Source: Microbaculum sp051390635
GTDB taxonomy: Bacteria; Pseudomonadota; Alphaproteobacteria; Rhizobiales; Tepidamorphaceae
NCBI RefSeq assembly: GCF_051390635.1
Contig: NZ_JBPODT010000002.1
Location: 62,001-126,000 of the forward strand
Length of the DNA: 64,000 nt
Reading direction: 5' to 3'
Part shown: piece after piece, positions 32,814-41,702 of the stretch
Position numbering within the stretch: position 1 is the first letter of the stretch
How the letters are laid out: each line of letters begins with the position of its first letter
The notes under the pieces: generated by a model
The model's input: only the letters and a program-made list of their open reading frames with translations
The model's database searches: none
Told to the model about the DNA's origin: nothing
Program-made: the position numbers and the translations under genes

Positions 32814-33518
32814 CTATGAGGCCGGCGCAAGCCGGTCGCGCTCCGATTTCACATGCGCCAGCGAGCAGATGCCGAGCCAGTCGCGCAGGTGTCGGCGCAT
32901 CGGCGTCGACCCGTCGGCCTCCAGCCGGCCGCTTTCCAGCGCATGGGACAGCGAGAGGTCGCCGCGCCAGATGTAGATCATGTCCGGCAGGCTGACGGTC
33001 AGATGCAGGTCGACCTCGAGGCCGGGATCGTCCACGCACATTTCGCAGGCGCCGTTTTCGTTGACGAACCACCAGTGGCGTTGCCGCCGCGGCCGGTCGT
33101 GGAAGTCGAAATGGACGACCGCGCGTTCCCGGCCGAACGCCTGCGGCCGGACATCCTTCTCGAGCGCCCACAGCAGCAGGCCGAGATCGATCTCGTGTTC
33201 CTGCAAAGTGCGGCGCGACCATTTCTGCCCCCAGATGCCGAGCGCTTCGACGATTGGGGCGAAGTCCTGGCCCGCCGGGGTCAGGTGATAGGTCCAGCTC
33301 CGCCCCGTCTTCGAGCGCCTGCGCTCGACGATTCCCTCCGCCTCCAGCGCCTTCAGGCGTCGAGACAGGATCGTCGGCGAGGCGAGCGGCACGCCGCGCT
33401 GCACTTGCGCGAACCGGGTCGCGCCGGTCGCCAATTCCCTCAGTATGAGAGCCGTCCAGCGTTCGCAGAAGACCTCGGAGGCCTTCGCGACCGGACAGAA
33501 CTGTCCATAGGTCTTCAT
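32814..33518 (-). CDS. HxlR-family transcriptional regulator with C-terminal extension
   Basis: This 234-residue protein has an N-terminal winged helix of the HxlR type: YGQFCPVAKASEVFCERWTA, LRELATGATRFAQVQRGVP, PTILSRRLKALEAEGIVERR. A C-terminal half of about 115 residues (HFDFHDRPRRQRHWWFVNENG onward) resembles an SCP2-like pocket. Cys residues near 8 and 18 could sense redox or electrophiles. The ATG at 33518 is chosen because AGGAGGA lies 8 bp upstream. It is divergent from a methyltransferase gene, its likely target. Confidence 0.88.
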   Translation of the reverse strand: MKTYGQFCPVAKASEVFCERWTALILRELATGATRFAQVQRGVPLASPTILSRRLKALEAEGIVERRRSKTGRSWTYHLTPAGQDFAPIVEALGIWGQKWSRRTLQEHEIDLGLLLWALEKDVRPQAFGRERAVVHFDFHDRPRRQRHWWFVNENGACEMCVDDPGLEVDLHLTVSLPDMIYIWRGDLSLSHALESGRLEADGSTPMRRHLRDWLGICSLAHVKSERDRLAPAS

Positions 33519-33582
33519 CGCCGTCCTCCTGTTTCGTGGCAGCAAGGCTAACAACGGCGCGAATGCCTGCGATACTACAGAT

Positions 33583-33593
33583 AATAGACTATT
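33583..33593. promoter_or_regulatory. Short palindrome in the hxlR/methyltransferase promoter gap
   Basis: AATAG-A-CTATT is a perfect 5-bp-arm palindrome within an AT-rich patch of the 158-bp divergent gap. It is a candidate operator for the HxlR-type regulator; evidence is position and symmetry only. Confidence 0.35.
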
Positions 33594-33676
33594 TTGCCGG
33601 CTCCTTGTGTGGTCGCCTGTCTGCCGGTCGAACGGCCCTCTCGTGCCGGACGGCCCGGAGCACGAGGAGAGCGACC

Positions 33677-34504
33677 ATGCAGACCCTGAGGAATCCTGTT
33701 TCATCGCACGAAGATCTTTCGGCCGAGCCGGCGGCGCGCATGTGGGGCCTCGGCGGCAGGCACTATGACGACGTCTCTTTCGCCATCTCCGATGCGTTGG
33801 CACACGCCGCCCAGCGTCTGGCCCCGACGCCGGGAAGCGATGTCCTGGACGTTGCGACGGGCACCGGCTGGACGGCGCGCAATTGCGCCCGCTATGGCGC
33901 TCGCGTCGTCGGCGTCGATTTCTCCGAAGAGCTTCTCGAGGCGGCGCGCGACCTGTCCGCAAACGTCCGTCCGCCGATCCGGTTCGCGTGGGCCGATGCC
34001 GAAGCCCTGCCGTTCGATGACGCGTCCTTCGACGGCGTTGTCTCGACGTTCGGCGTCATGTTCGCGCCAGGGCAGGCGCGCGCGGCCGCCGAGCTCGCCC
34101 GTGTCCTGAAACCCGGCGGCCGTCTGGTGCTGACGACCTGGCCGCCGGGCGGCACCGTCGAGACGTTCTTCGGCATCGCCGGCAAGTATGGCGATGCGCC
34201 CGCGCCGGCGGCCTCGCCGTTTGCCTGGGGCTCGCCGGCGGGCGTGAGCGCGCTGCTCGGTGCCGATTTCGATCTGACCTTCGAGGATGGGGTGAACAAC
34301 GCCTATCACGAAAGCACGCAGCACATATGGGACTGGTACGTTCGCGGCTTCGGTCCCGTGCGGCAGATGGCGCAGGGTCTCGATGCCGAGCGGCTAGACG
34401 CATTTCGCGCCGAAATCGACGCCTATCATCGCCATTTCCTCACCGAATCCGGCCGTCTGCACGTGAAGCGCGACTATCTGATGACGATCGGCCGGCGGAA
34501 ATAG
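33677..34504 (+). CDS. Class I SAM-dependent methyltransferase
   Basis: This 275-residue protein has the SAM-binding motif DVLDVATGTGWTARNCARYG at about residues 56-75, GVDFSEELLEAAR as motif II, and ADAEALPFDDASFDGVVSTFG as motif III, the UbiE/COQ5-like pattern. The substrate is unknown. GAGGAGAG precedes the ATG at 33677. It is divergent from the HxlR-type regulator and may be regulated by it. Confidence 0.87.
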   Translation: MQTLRNPVSSHEDLSAEPAARMWGLGGRHYDDVSFAISDALAHAAQRLAPTPGSDVLDVATGTGWTARNCARYGARVVGVDFSEELLEAARDLSANVRPPIRFAWADAEALPFDDASFDGVVSTFGVMFAPGQARAAAELARVLKPGGRLVLTTWPPGGTVETFFGIAGKYGDAPAPAASPFAWGSPAGVSALLGADFDLTFEDGVNNAYHESTQHIWDWYVRGFGPVRQMAQGLDAERLDAFRAEIDAYHRHFLTESGRLHVKRDYLMTIGRRK

Positions 34505-34670
34505 CCGGCCCGACAGGCGAATAGCGGCGTTTCGGGCGACGGGAATGTGTGTCCTTGGCGGTTCGGGTCCTGTCGAAACCGGGCATAACCGCGAATTGCG
34601 GGGTGCGCGCCGTGGCCATCTGGTGCATAGAAACGGGGACACGACCCTTGAGATGCATCCGGAAGGACCC

Positions 34671-35300
34671 ATGGCAAACGTCACCGTCGTCGACCATCCG
34701 CTCGTCCAGCACAAACTGACGCTTCTGCGCGACAAGAACCGTTCGACCGCCGGTTTTCGGCGGCTGATCAAGGAGGTAGCGCTGTTCCTCGGATACGAGG
34801 TGACGCGCGACCTGCCGATGACCTCGATCCGCATCGAGACGCCGCTCGGCGAAATGGACGCGCCGTCGCTGAAGGGCAAGAAGATGGTGTTCGCGTCGGT
34901 GCTGCGTGCCGGCGAGGGCATGATCGAAGGGCTGATCGAACTGGTGCCGTCCGCCCGCATCGCCCATATCGGCCTCTACCGGGATCCCGAGACGCTCAAG
35001 CCGGTCCAATACTATTTCAAGGCGCCGGAGGACATTTCGGACCGCCTCGTCATCGTCGTCGATCCGATGCTGGCGACGGGCAATTCGGTCGCCCACGCCA
35101 TTCAGCTTCTGAAGGACAAGGGCGCCAACAATCTGCGCCTGTTGTGCCTGCTGGCGGCGCCCGAGGGCATCGCCGCGCTGCAGGAGCGCCACCCGGACGT
35201 GCCGATCTTCACCGCCGCGATCGACGAGTGCCTGAACGACCACGGCTATATTGTGCCCGGCCTGGGTGACGCCGGCGACCGTATGTTCGGGACGAAATAG
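34671..35300 (+). CDS. upp: Uracil phosphoribosyltransferase
   Basis: This 209-residue protein matches Upp in length and motifs: VVDHPLVQHKLTLLRDKNRS at the N-terminus, VLRAGEGMIEGL, and the PRPP-binding loop VIVVDPMLATGNSVAHAI, with the uracil-binding C-terminus VPGLGDAGDRMFGTK. It converts uracil and PRPP to UMP. The ATG at 34671 follows GGAAGGA; upstream in-frame starts are rejected. It is the salvage branch that competes with the degradation genes at 17728-28285 for uracil. Confidence 0.96.
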   Translation: MANVTVVDHPLVQHKLTLLRDKNRSTAGFRRLIKEVALFLGYEVTRDLPMTSIRIETPLGEMDAPSLKGKKMVFASVLRAGEGMIEGLIELVPSARIAHIGLYRDPETLKPVQYYFKAPEDISDRLVIVVDPMLATGNSVAHAIQLLKDKGANNLRLLCLLAAPEGIAALQERHPDVPIFTAAIDECLNDHGYIVPGLGDAGDRMFGTK

Positions 35301-35357
35301 CCGATCAGCCCGGCACGACCCATGTCCGTCCGGGATGCCGACCGGATTGGCGCAACC

Positions 35358-36056
35358 TCAGGCCTTCTCGTCTCCTAGCCATTTGTAGACGATGCCGCCG
35401 AGCACGCCGCCGATCAGCGGGGCGACCCAGAAGAGCCAGAGTTGCGCCAGCGCCCATCCGCCGACGAACAGCGCCTGGCCGGTCGAGCGGGCCGGGTTCA
35501 CCGAGGTGTTGGTGACCGGGATGCTGATCAGATGGATCAGCGTGAGCGCCAGCCCGATTGCCAGCGGCGCGAAGCCGGCGGGCGCGCGCTTGTCGGTCAC
35601 GCCCATGATGATCAGCAGGAAGAAGAAGGTCAGCACTATCTCGGCGGCGAGCGCGGCCATTAGCGAATAGCCGGCCGGCGAGTGTTCGCCGAAGCCGTTT
35701 GCCGCAAATCCTGTCGATAGGGCGAACTCGGCGTGCCCAGACGCAATCACGTAGAGGACGGAGGCGGCCGCGATCGCGCCGACGACCTGCGCGATCCAGT
35801 AGGGCAGGATGTCGGAGGTCGGAACGCGCCCGCCGGCCCACAGGCCGAGGGTGACTGCCGGGTTGAAATGGCCGCCGGATATGTGTCCGACCGCGTAGGC
35901 CATCGTCAGGACGGTGAGGCCGAACGCCAGAGCAACACCCGCGAATCCGATGCCGAGGTCCGGAATGCCGGCGGCCAGCACGGCCGAGCCGCAGCCTCCG
36001 AAGACGAGCCAGAACGTTCCCAGGAATTCCGCACCGAGACGATTTATCATCGGCAT
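35358..36056 (-). CDS. aqpZ: Aquaporin Z
   Basis: This 232-residue six-helix water channel has both NPA boxes, GGHFNPAVTLG and TNTSVNPARSTG. The second block, ISIPVTNTSVNPARS, is that of AqpZ, not the glycerol facilitators. It conducts water through the inner membrane. Transcribed toward upp and convergent with it, with 57 bp between stops. The start ATG is at 36056. Confidence 0.96.
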   Translation of the reverse strand: MPMINRLGAEFLGTFWLVFGGCGSAVLAAGIPDLGIGFAGVALAFGLTVLTMAYAVGHISGGHFNPAVTLGLWAGGRVPTSDILPYWIAQVVGAIAAASVLYVIASGHAEFALSTGFAANGFGEHSPAGYSLMAALAAEIVLTFFFLLIIMGVTDKRAPAGFAPLAIGLALTLIHLISIPVTNTSVNPARSTGQALFVGGWALAQLWLFWVAPLIGGVLGGIVYKWLGDEKA

Positions 36057-36353
36057 GCTGTGGCCTCCCTATGCATGCAATCGGATTGTTAGCCGGGAAA
36101 TATTGCCTCCGATTCGTCCGTTGCGGAAAGTAAATTGTCTTGCGCGGCGTCTGCGCGTCAGCGCGGTTACCCGCACGGTGCTGACGAGCAGGGATTCGGC
36201 ACCCGATTTGAGGACCTGATCGGCAGCGTTGCCACCTGCCGCTCGATCCTTGACTCCGGGCCTTTCGCGGGATTGTTCGTGTTAAGCCGCCCCGAAACGC
36301 TGGCCGGCCATCGCAAGACGCGACAGCGGTCGTTCGCTTTATCTGTTTGCGCG

Positions 36354-37742
36354 ATGTCCGCGATGCCGGAATATGCCGCCATGGATCAGAAAGCCGCCCG
36401 CCCGCCGTCGAACCTGTTCTACCAGTCCCGCGCCCGCCGGCCGCTGCTCGACCGGGCCGAGGGCGTCTACCTGTGGGATGTCGACGGCAACCGCTACCTG
36501 GACGGGTCGTCCGGCGCGATGGTCTCCAACATCGGCCATTCCAATCCGCGTGTGCTGGCCGCCATGCGCGATCAGATGGACAAGGCGACCTTCGGCTATC
36601 GGCTGCATTTCGAAAACGAACCGGCGGAGACGCTCGCCCGCCGCGTTGCCGGGCTGATGCCGGACGGTCTCGATCGCGTATTCTTCGTTTCCGGCGGGTC
36701 CGAAGCGGTGGAGAGCGCTCTGAAGCTCGCCCGCCAGTGGGCCGTGGCGACGGACCAGGCAAGCCGCTGGAAAGTAATCTCGCGCTATCCCTCCTATCAC
36801 GGCTCTACGCTCGGCGCTCTGGCCGTGACCGGCATGGCGCTGATGACCGCGCCGTTCTCGCCGATGCTGCGCGAGATGCCGCGAATTCCCGCGCCGACCT
36901 GTTATCTCGACCGCGACCCGCTCTCGATGGACGAGCGCGGCCTGCGCTATGCCGAGATGCTCAGGCAGGAGATCCTGCGGCAGGGGCCGGAGACGGTGCT
37001 GGGCTTCATCATGGAGCCGGTCGGCGGTGCCTCGACCGGCGCGCTGGTCGCGCCCGACCCGTACTACGCGCGCATCCGTGAGATCTGTGACGAGTTCGGC
37101 ATTCTCCTGATCTATGACGAGGTGATGAGCGGGGCGGGGCGTACCGGCAAGTTCCTCGCCGCCGAGCACTGGGGCATCCGGCCCGATATCGTCGTCGTCT
37201 CAAAGGGCTTCGCCGCCGGCTATGCGCCGCTCGGTGCGATGATCGCCGACCGCGCGCTGGTCGATCCGGTGCTCGATAACGGCGGCTTCATTCATGGCTA
37301 CACCTATGCCGGCAATCCGCTCTCCTGCGCCGCCGGTCTCGCGGTTCTCGACGAGATCCTGGAGCGGGACCTTATGGGCAACGCCGCGCGGATCGGCGAT
37401 CACCTGAAGGCCGAACTCACCGGCCTGATGGCGCACTATCCCTTCATCGGCGACGTGCGCGGCAGGGGCCTCCTGCTGGCGTTCGAACTGGTATCCGAAC
37501 GCGACACGATGGCGCCGCTTCCGGTAAGCGACAATGCCTATATCCGGCTGGTCGAGCACGCCTATGAACGCGGCCTGATCATCTATTCCCGCCGCACCCG
37601 CGGCGGGCGCGAGGGCGATCATTTCCTCGTCTGCCCGCCGATGATCGCGACCGAGGATCATGTCGCCGAGATCATGGACAAACTCACCGCGTCGTTCGAC
37701 GCGCTGTCCGACGAGCTCGGTCTGCCGAAGGGGAACGGGTGA
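36354..37742 (+). CDS. Class III (omega) aminotransferase
   Basis: This PLP enzyme is 462 residues from the ATG at 36354. It has YLWDVDGNRYLDGSSGAMVSN, SGGSEAVESALKLARQW, IYDEVMSGAGRTGKF and the PLP lysine at about residue 284 in VVSKGFAAGYAPLGAM. Start choice is uncertain: ATGs at 36354, 36363 and 36381 are in frame and none has a good Shine-Dalgarno. Family members act on omega-amino acids (beta-alanine, GABA, polyamines, taurine). It could supply the beta-alanine transaminase step missing from the pyrimidine cluster, or act with the amidohydrolase downstream in polyamine use. Confidence 0.9.
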   Translation: MSAMPEYAAMDQKAARPPSNLFYQSRARRPLLDRAEGVYLWDVDGNRYLDGSSGAMVSNIGHSNPRVLAAMRDQMDKATFGYRLHFENEPAETLARRVAGLMPDGLDRVFFVSGGSEAVESALKLARQWAVATDQASRWKVISRYPSYHGSTLGALAVTGMALMTAPFSPMLREMPRIPAPTCYLDRDPLSMDERGLRYAEMLRQEILRQGPETVLGFIMEPVGGASTGALVAPDPYYARIREICDEFGILLIYDEVMSGAGRTGKFLAAEHWGIRPDIVVVSKGFAAGYAPLGAMIADRALVDPVLDNGGFIHGYTYAGNPLSCAAGLAVLDEILERDLMGNAARIGDHLKAELTGLMAHYPFIGDVRGRGLLLAFELVSERDTMAPLPVSDNAYIRLVEHAYERGLIIYSRRTRGGREGDHFLVCPPMIATEDHVAEIMDKLTASFDALSDELGLPKGNG

Positions 37743-37856
37743 CGCGGTCCGGCGAAAGCGTCGATCTCGTCGGGCATTACGGATAGGCTCGGACGCGCCC
37801 GCCCGTATGTCGTTACACTTATGGCGTGAATCGATGCTGCAGGAACCGGAACTGAA

Positions 37857-38888
37857 ATGAAGGTCGTCTACAACGAAGCCCAGAAGCGGCATTATCCGAA
37901 GCATTTCGTCGCAAGCGGCGTCATCACCCAGAACCCGGAAATGCCCGAACGCGCCGACCGGCTGCTGGCCGGCGCGATCGAGGCCGGTCTCGAGCACGAA
38001 TTGACCGTGGAGCAGGGGCCCGGGCCGATCTCGGCGGTGCATTCGCCCGCCTACATCGAATTTCTGATGAGCGCCCACGCGCGCTGGACCCGCCGCCAGG
38101 GCGCGTCCGCCGAAGTGATCCCGAACGTCCATCCGGTTCGCAGCCGGTCCGGCTATCCGCGCTCCGTCGACGGCCAGGCCGGCTATCACATGGCCGACAC
38201 CGCCTGTCCGATCTCGGCGGATACCTGGGAGGCGGTGCGCCTGTCCGCGTCGACGGCGGTGCAGGCGACGACGGCCGTTCTCGACGGGGCCGCGTCGGTC
38301 TACGCGCTGTCGCGTCCGCCCGGCCATCACGCCTTTGCCGACATGGCCGGCGGCTTCTGCTACGTGAACAATTCGGGCGTCGCCGCGCAGGGTCTGCGCG
38401 CGGTCCACGACCGCGTCGCCATCCTCGACGTCGACCTGCATCACGGCAACGGCACGCAGGGCATGTTCTACGACCGCGCCGATGTGCTCACCGTCTCGCT
38501 CCACTGCGATCCGTCGCGCTTCTATCCGTTCTTCTGGGGATACGAGGACGAGCGCGGGGAGGGCGCCGGCTACGGCTACAACATGAACCTGCCGCTGGCG
38601 CGCCATTCCGCCGATGCCGCCTTCCTCGAGGCCCTCGACAGCGCCATTGCCCGCATCCGAGCCTACAGTCCCGGCGCGCTCGTCGTTGCGCTCGGCCTGG
38701 ACGCCTACGAAGGCGATCCGTTCGGCGGCCTGAGGGTCTCGACGGACGGCTTTGGCCGTATCGGCGAGAAGATCGCCGGCTTGCGCCTGCCGACGGTGAT
38801 CGTCCAGGAGGGCGGCTATCTCTGCGACGATCTGGGCAGGAACCTGACGCGCTTTCTCACCGGCTTCGCGGCGCAGCACACAGTATAG
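37857..38888 (+). CDS. Histone-deacetylase-family amidohydrolase (acetylpolyamine type)
   Basis: This 343-residue arginase/deacetylase-fold enzyme has SRPPGHHAFADMAGGFCYVNN with the paired active-site His, ILDVDLHHGNGTQ with Zn ligands Asp and His, and a distal Asp in VVALGLDAYEGDP. The Pro-Arg-rich loop (HPVRSRSGYPRS) before the catalytic core resembles acetylpolyamine amidohydrolases. It should deacetylate acetylated amines and not histones. It starts 114 bp after the aminotransferase stop; together they may process acetylpolyamines. Confidence 0.87.
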   Translation: MKVVYNEAQKRHYPKHFVASGVITQNPEMPERADRLLAGAIEAGLEHELTVEQGPGPISAVHSPAYIEFLMSAHARWTRRQGASAEVIPNVHPVRSRSGYPRSVDGQAGYHMADTACPISADTWEAVRLSASTAVQATTAVLDGAASVYALSRPPGHHAFADMAGGFCYVNNSGVAAQGLRAVHDRVAILDVDLHHGNGTQGMFYDRADVLTVSLHCDPSRFYPFFWGYEDERGEGAGYGYNMNLPLARHSADAAFLEALDSAIARIRAYSPGALVVALGLDAYEGDPFGGLRVSTDGFGRIGEKIAGLRLPTVIVQEGGYLCDDLGRNLTRFLTGFAAQHTV

Positions 38889-38907
38889 ACCGATCCCCGG
38901 GCACGTC

Positions 38908-38930
38908 ATGCCAGGGATCGACCCGGGCAT
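38908..38930. repeat. Short dispersed palindromic element
   Basis: ATGCC-A-GGG and CCC-G-GGCAT face each other over a 5-base loop, with a GTC flank as in the other elements. It lies 20 bp after the amidohydrolase stop, between it and the converging TetR gene, where it may act as a bidirectional terminator. Confidence 0.6.
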
Positions 38931-38952
38931 CGCGTTTCCGCCCCGGCGGTCC

Positions 38953-39621
38953 CTATTCGGCCTCCAACCCCGCCGCGGCGAAGTCGACCACGCGGCCGAT
39001 GATCGCCTCGACGTCGGCGAGGTCGCAGGCGCCGCCGGAAAGTGCCTCCAGCCGTCGCAGGTCGTGATAGAGCGCGTGCAGCGCGCCCATGGCGAAGTGG
39101 AAGCGCCACAACAGGTCTTCACGCCGCAGATGGGGCAGGGCGCGGGACAGCGCGTCGACGAAGCGTTCCAGGTGGCGCACGTCTCGCTCGATCAACGCAC
39201 GCATTTCCGGTGGGCCGTCCAGGACGGCGCGGGCGACGAACTGCATGTAGATCGACCGGCCGCCGGTCTTTCGCTGCTCCGTCAGGGTGGCCCGCAGGGG
39301 CGGCTCGAACAGGGCGCGCAGGATTTCGCTGACGGGGGCGGGATCGGGTGCCGACCGCGCCTCCGCCGCGCGCAGCAGACGGGCCCGCTCCCGGTTGATC
39401 GCTAGGCCGCCGCGCCGGAACACCTCCAGAAGCAGCGCGTCCTTCGAGCCGAAGTGATAGTTCACCGCGGCCAGGTTGACCCCGGCCGCGGCCGTCAGCG
39501 CCCGCATGGTGACGCCGGAATAGCCGTGCGTGGCGAACATGCCCTCGGCCGTGTCGAGGATCAGCGTTCGCGTCTCCTCGCCACGGGGGCTGGCCTGTTC
39601 CCCTTTTGCGGTGCCGGCCAT
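38953..39621 (-). CDS. TetR-family regulator of the acyl-CoA dehydrogenase operon
   Basis: This 222-residue protein has a TetR helix-turn-helix: AEGMFATHGYSGVTMRALTAAAGVN then LAAVNYHFGSKDALL, followed by a C-terminal domain of the CecR/YbiH-like type. The ATG at 39621 lies 7 bp after the acyl-CoA dehydrogenase stop, so both are co-transcribed. A perfect 22-bp palindrome upstream of that operon (40949) is the likely operator for feedback repression, probably relieved by an acyl-CoA. Confidence 0.88.
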   Translation of the reverse strand: MAGTAKGEQASPRGEETRTLILDTAEGMFATHGYSGVTMRALTAAAGVNLAAVNYHFGSKDALLLEVFRRGGLAINRERARLLRAAEARSAPDPAPVSEILRALFEPPLRATLTEQRKTGGRSIYMQFVARAVLDGPPEMRALIERDVRHLERFVDALSRALPHLRREDLLWRFHFAMGALHALYHDLRRLEALSGGACDLADVEAIIGRVVDFAAAGLEAE

Positions 39622-39628
39622 CTCGGCG

Positions 39629-40882
39629 TTACGCCAGGTACACGCTGCCCTCTCCGCCGGTGCGGGCCGGATCGGTATTGCGGTATTTGCGAAGTTCCAG
39701 CCGCGCCATCTGGTTGCGATGCACCTCGTCGGGCCCGTCGACGATGCGCACGGTGCGGGCATAGGCGTAGGCGTTCGACATGATGTGGTCGGCGACGCCG
39801 CCGGCGCCGAAGGCCTGGATCGCCCAGTCGATGACCTTGATCGCCGCATGCGGCGCCGCGACCTTGATCTCGGCGATCTCGATGCGGGCCTCCTTGTTGC
39901 CGACCGTATCCATCTTCCAGGCCGCGTGCAGGGTCAGGAGCCGTGCCTGGTCGAGGGCGATGCGGGATTCGGCGATGCGCTCGGACCAGATCGACTGGTT
40001 GGCGATCGGCCCGCCGAAGGCGTCGCGCGATTCCAGTCGCCGGCACATGCGCTCCAGCGCCCGTTCGGCGACGCCGATGATCCGCATGCAGTGATGGATA
40101 CGGCCCGGGCCGAGGCGACCCTGCGCGATCTCGAAGCCGCGCCCCTCGCCGAGCAGAATGTTGGAGGCGGGCACGCGCACGTTGTCGAACGCGATTTCCA
40201 TGTGCCCGTGCGGGGCGTCGTCGAAGCCGAAGACCGGCAGATGGCGGACGATCGTCACGCCAGGATGCGGCAGCGGCACCAGGATCATCGATTGCTGCTT
40301 GTGCCGGTCCGGATTGTCCGGATCGGTCTTGCCCATGACGATTAGGATCCGGCAGCGCGGATCGCCGGCGCCGGAACTCCACCACTTGCGCCCGTTGATG
40401 ACGTATTCGTCGCCCTCGCGGCGTATTTCCATCTGGATGTTGGTCGCATCCGACGAGGCGACCGCCGGCTCCGTCATCGAGAAGCCGGAGCGGATCTCGC
40501 CGTTGAGCAGCGGTGTCAGCCACTGTGCCTTCTGTTCGGGCGTTCCATAGCGCTCGAACACTTCCATATTGCCGGTGTCCGGCGCCGAGCAGTTGAACAT
40601 TTCCGGAGCGAAATGGCTGCGCCCCATGATCTCGCACAGTGGCGCGTACTCGACATTGGTGAGGCCCGCGCCGACCTTCGATTCCGGCAGGAACAGGTTC
40701 CACAGGCCCTGATTGCGCGCTTCCTGCTTCAGTTCCTCCAGCAGCGGCAGTGTCGTCCAGCGGTCGCCGCCCTCGTCGATCTGGGCGTAGAGCGCCGGTT
40801 CGTTCGGATAGACGTGCTCGGCCATGAAGGCGAGGAGCTTCTCGCGCAGGTCCTTCACGCGTGGCGAATAGTCGAAATCCAT
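39629..40882 (-). CDS. Acyl-CoA dehydrogenase
   Basis: This 417-residue flavoenzyme has FAD-contact motifs near FSMTEPAVASSDATNI (residues about 137-152) and INGRKWWSSGAGDPRC, and the C-terminal block YAYARTVRIVDGPDEVHR-type sequence. It is of the ACAD10/11-like subgroup, slightly longer than classic enzymes. It oxidises an acyl-CoA to the 2-enoyl-CoA and passes electrons to ETF. AAGGAGGAG precedes the ATG at 40882. A tetR gene follows in the operon and a MaoC hydratase is encoded divergently. Confidence 0.94.
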   Translation of the reverse strand: MDFDYSPRVKDLREKLLAFMAEHVYPNEPALYAQIDEGGDRWTTLPLLEELKQEARNQGLWNLFLPESKVGAGLTNVEYAPLCEIMGRSHFAPEMFNCSAPDTGNMEVFERYGTPEQKAQWLTPLLNGEIRSGFSMTEPAVASSDATNIQMEIRREGDEYVINGRKWWSSGAGDPRCRILIVMGKTDPDNPDRHKQQSMILVPLPHPGVTIVRHLPVFGFDDAPHGHMEIAFDNVRVPASNILLGEGRGFEIAQGRLGPGRIHHCMRIIGVAERALERMCRRLESRDAFGGPIANQSIWSERIAESRIALDQARLLTLHAAWKMDTVGNKEARIEIAEIKVAAPHAAIKVIDWAIQAFGAGGVADHIMSNAYAYARTVRIVDGPDEVHRNQMARLELRKYRNTDPARTGGEGSVYLA

Positions 40883-40948
40883 TGGCTCCTCCTTGGGGCG
40901 TCCCGCTTTGGGGGCCGTCCCGCTTTGGCTGTGATCTGAGCACACGTT

Positions 40949-40970
40949 AATTCAAACGCGCGTTTGAATT
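40949..40970. promoter_or_regulatory. Perfect 22-bp palindromic operator
   Basis: The two arms AATTCAAACGC and GCGTTTGAATT are exact reverse complements with no spacer. The site is 66 bp upstream of the acyl-CoA dehydrogenase start and 82 bp upstream of the MaoC start, in the divergent gap. Symmetry and length fit a TetR dimer; the TetR gene in the same operon is the likely binder. Confidence 0.8.
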
Positions 40971-41052
40971 CAAGCCTGTGGTAACTACGGATGCGGGAAC
41001 GCACTGCGCGGTAGCCCTTGGCGGATCCGTCCCGACGCGTTAAGGACCCGGC

Positions 41053-41541
41053 ATGGACACCACTTCGAGACCGGAACCGGTCGATATCGACACGCTCAAG
41101 GCCAAGATCGGTACTCACGTGGGGCAATCCCGCTGGCGTCTCGTCGACCAGCCGATGATCGACCAGTTCGCCGACCTGATCTGCGATCACCAGTTCATCC
41201 ACGTCGATCCGGAGCGGGCCGCCGGGACGCCGTTCGGCACCACCGTAGCCCACGGTTTCCTGACCCTGTCGCTCCTGGGCGGGCTGGCCGGCGAGGTCAT
41301 GCCGTCCATCGCCGGGACGGCCATGGGCGTGAATTACGGCTTCGACCGGGTGCGGTTCGTCGCCCCGGTGCGCTCGGGCCGGAAGATTCGGGCGATATTG
41401 ACGCTCAAGGAGGTCGATTCGACCGAGCCGACGATCGCCGATCTCCTCTACGAAGCCGTTCTTGAGGTCGAGGACGAGGAAAAGCCTGCTGTCGTCGCCC
41501 TGTGGCGGGTCCGTGCCTACTTGAGCGACGGTGTCGCCTGA
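41053..41541 (+). CDS. MaoC-like (R)-hydratase
   Basis: This 162-residue hot-dog-fold protein has the hydratase-2 catalytic signature DHQFIHVDPERAAGTPFGTTVAHGFLTLSLLGGL, seen in two parts around residues 44-78, with the Asp/His pair in place. It should hydrate an enoyl-CoA to the (R)-3-hydroxyacyl-CoA. It is divergent from the acyl-CoA dehydrogenase and shares its palindromic control region, implying consecutive steps in acyl-CoA breakdown. Confidence 0.92.
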   Translation: MDTTSRPEPVDIDTLKAKIGTHVGQSRWRLVDQPMIDQFADLICDHQFIHVDPERAAGTPFGTTVAHGFLTLSLLGGLAGEVMPSIAGTAMGVNYGFDRVRFVAPVRSGRKIRAILTLKEVDSTEPTIADLLYEAVLEVEDEEKPAVVALWRVRAYLSDGVA

Positions 41542-41654
41542 CGGGCCGCCTATGGCGCCCGGTCCCGAAATTGCCTAGATTAGGGGTTCACCGTCGTATT
41601 CCGGGGAATGCGCCGGATTGCGCGCCTGAACCGGAAATTGAAATCAGATGCGCC

Positions 41655-41672
41655 GTCCGGGATTTTCCGGAC
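41655..41672. promoter_or_regulatory. Inverted repeat upstream of the Rrf2 gene
   Basis: GTCCGG (41655-41660) and CCGGAC (41667-41672) flank a 6-base T-rich centre, 31 bp before the Rrf2 start. It is a candidate autoregulatory site; support is symmetry and position only. Confidence 0.35.
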
Positions 41673-41702
41673 CGCCCGGACCGTAGCTACAAGGCCTGAC
41701 TC

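Noticed and set aside
36135..36353. N-terminal extension of the class III aminotransferase
   Set aside because: The extra 73 residues lack similarity to the family; several internal ATGs nearer the conserved core are better.
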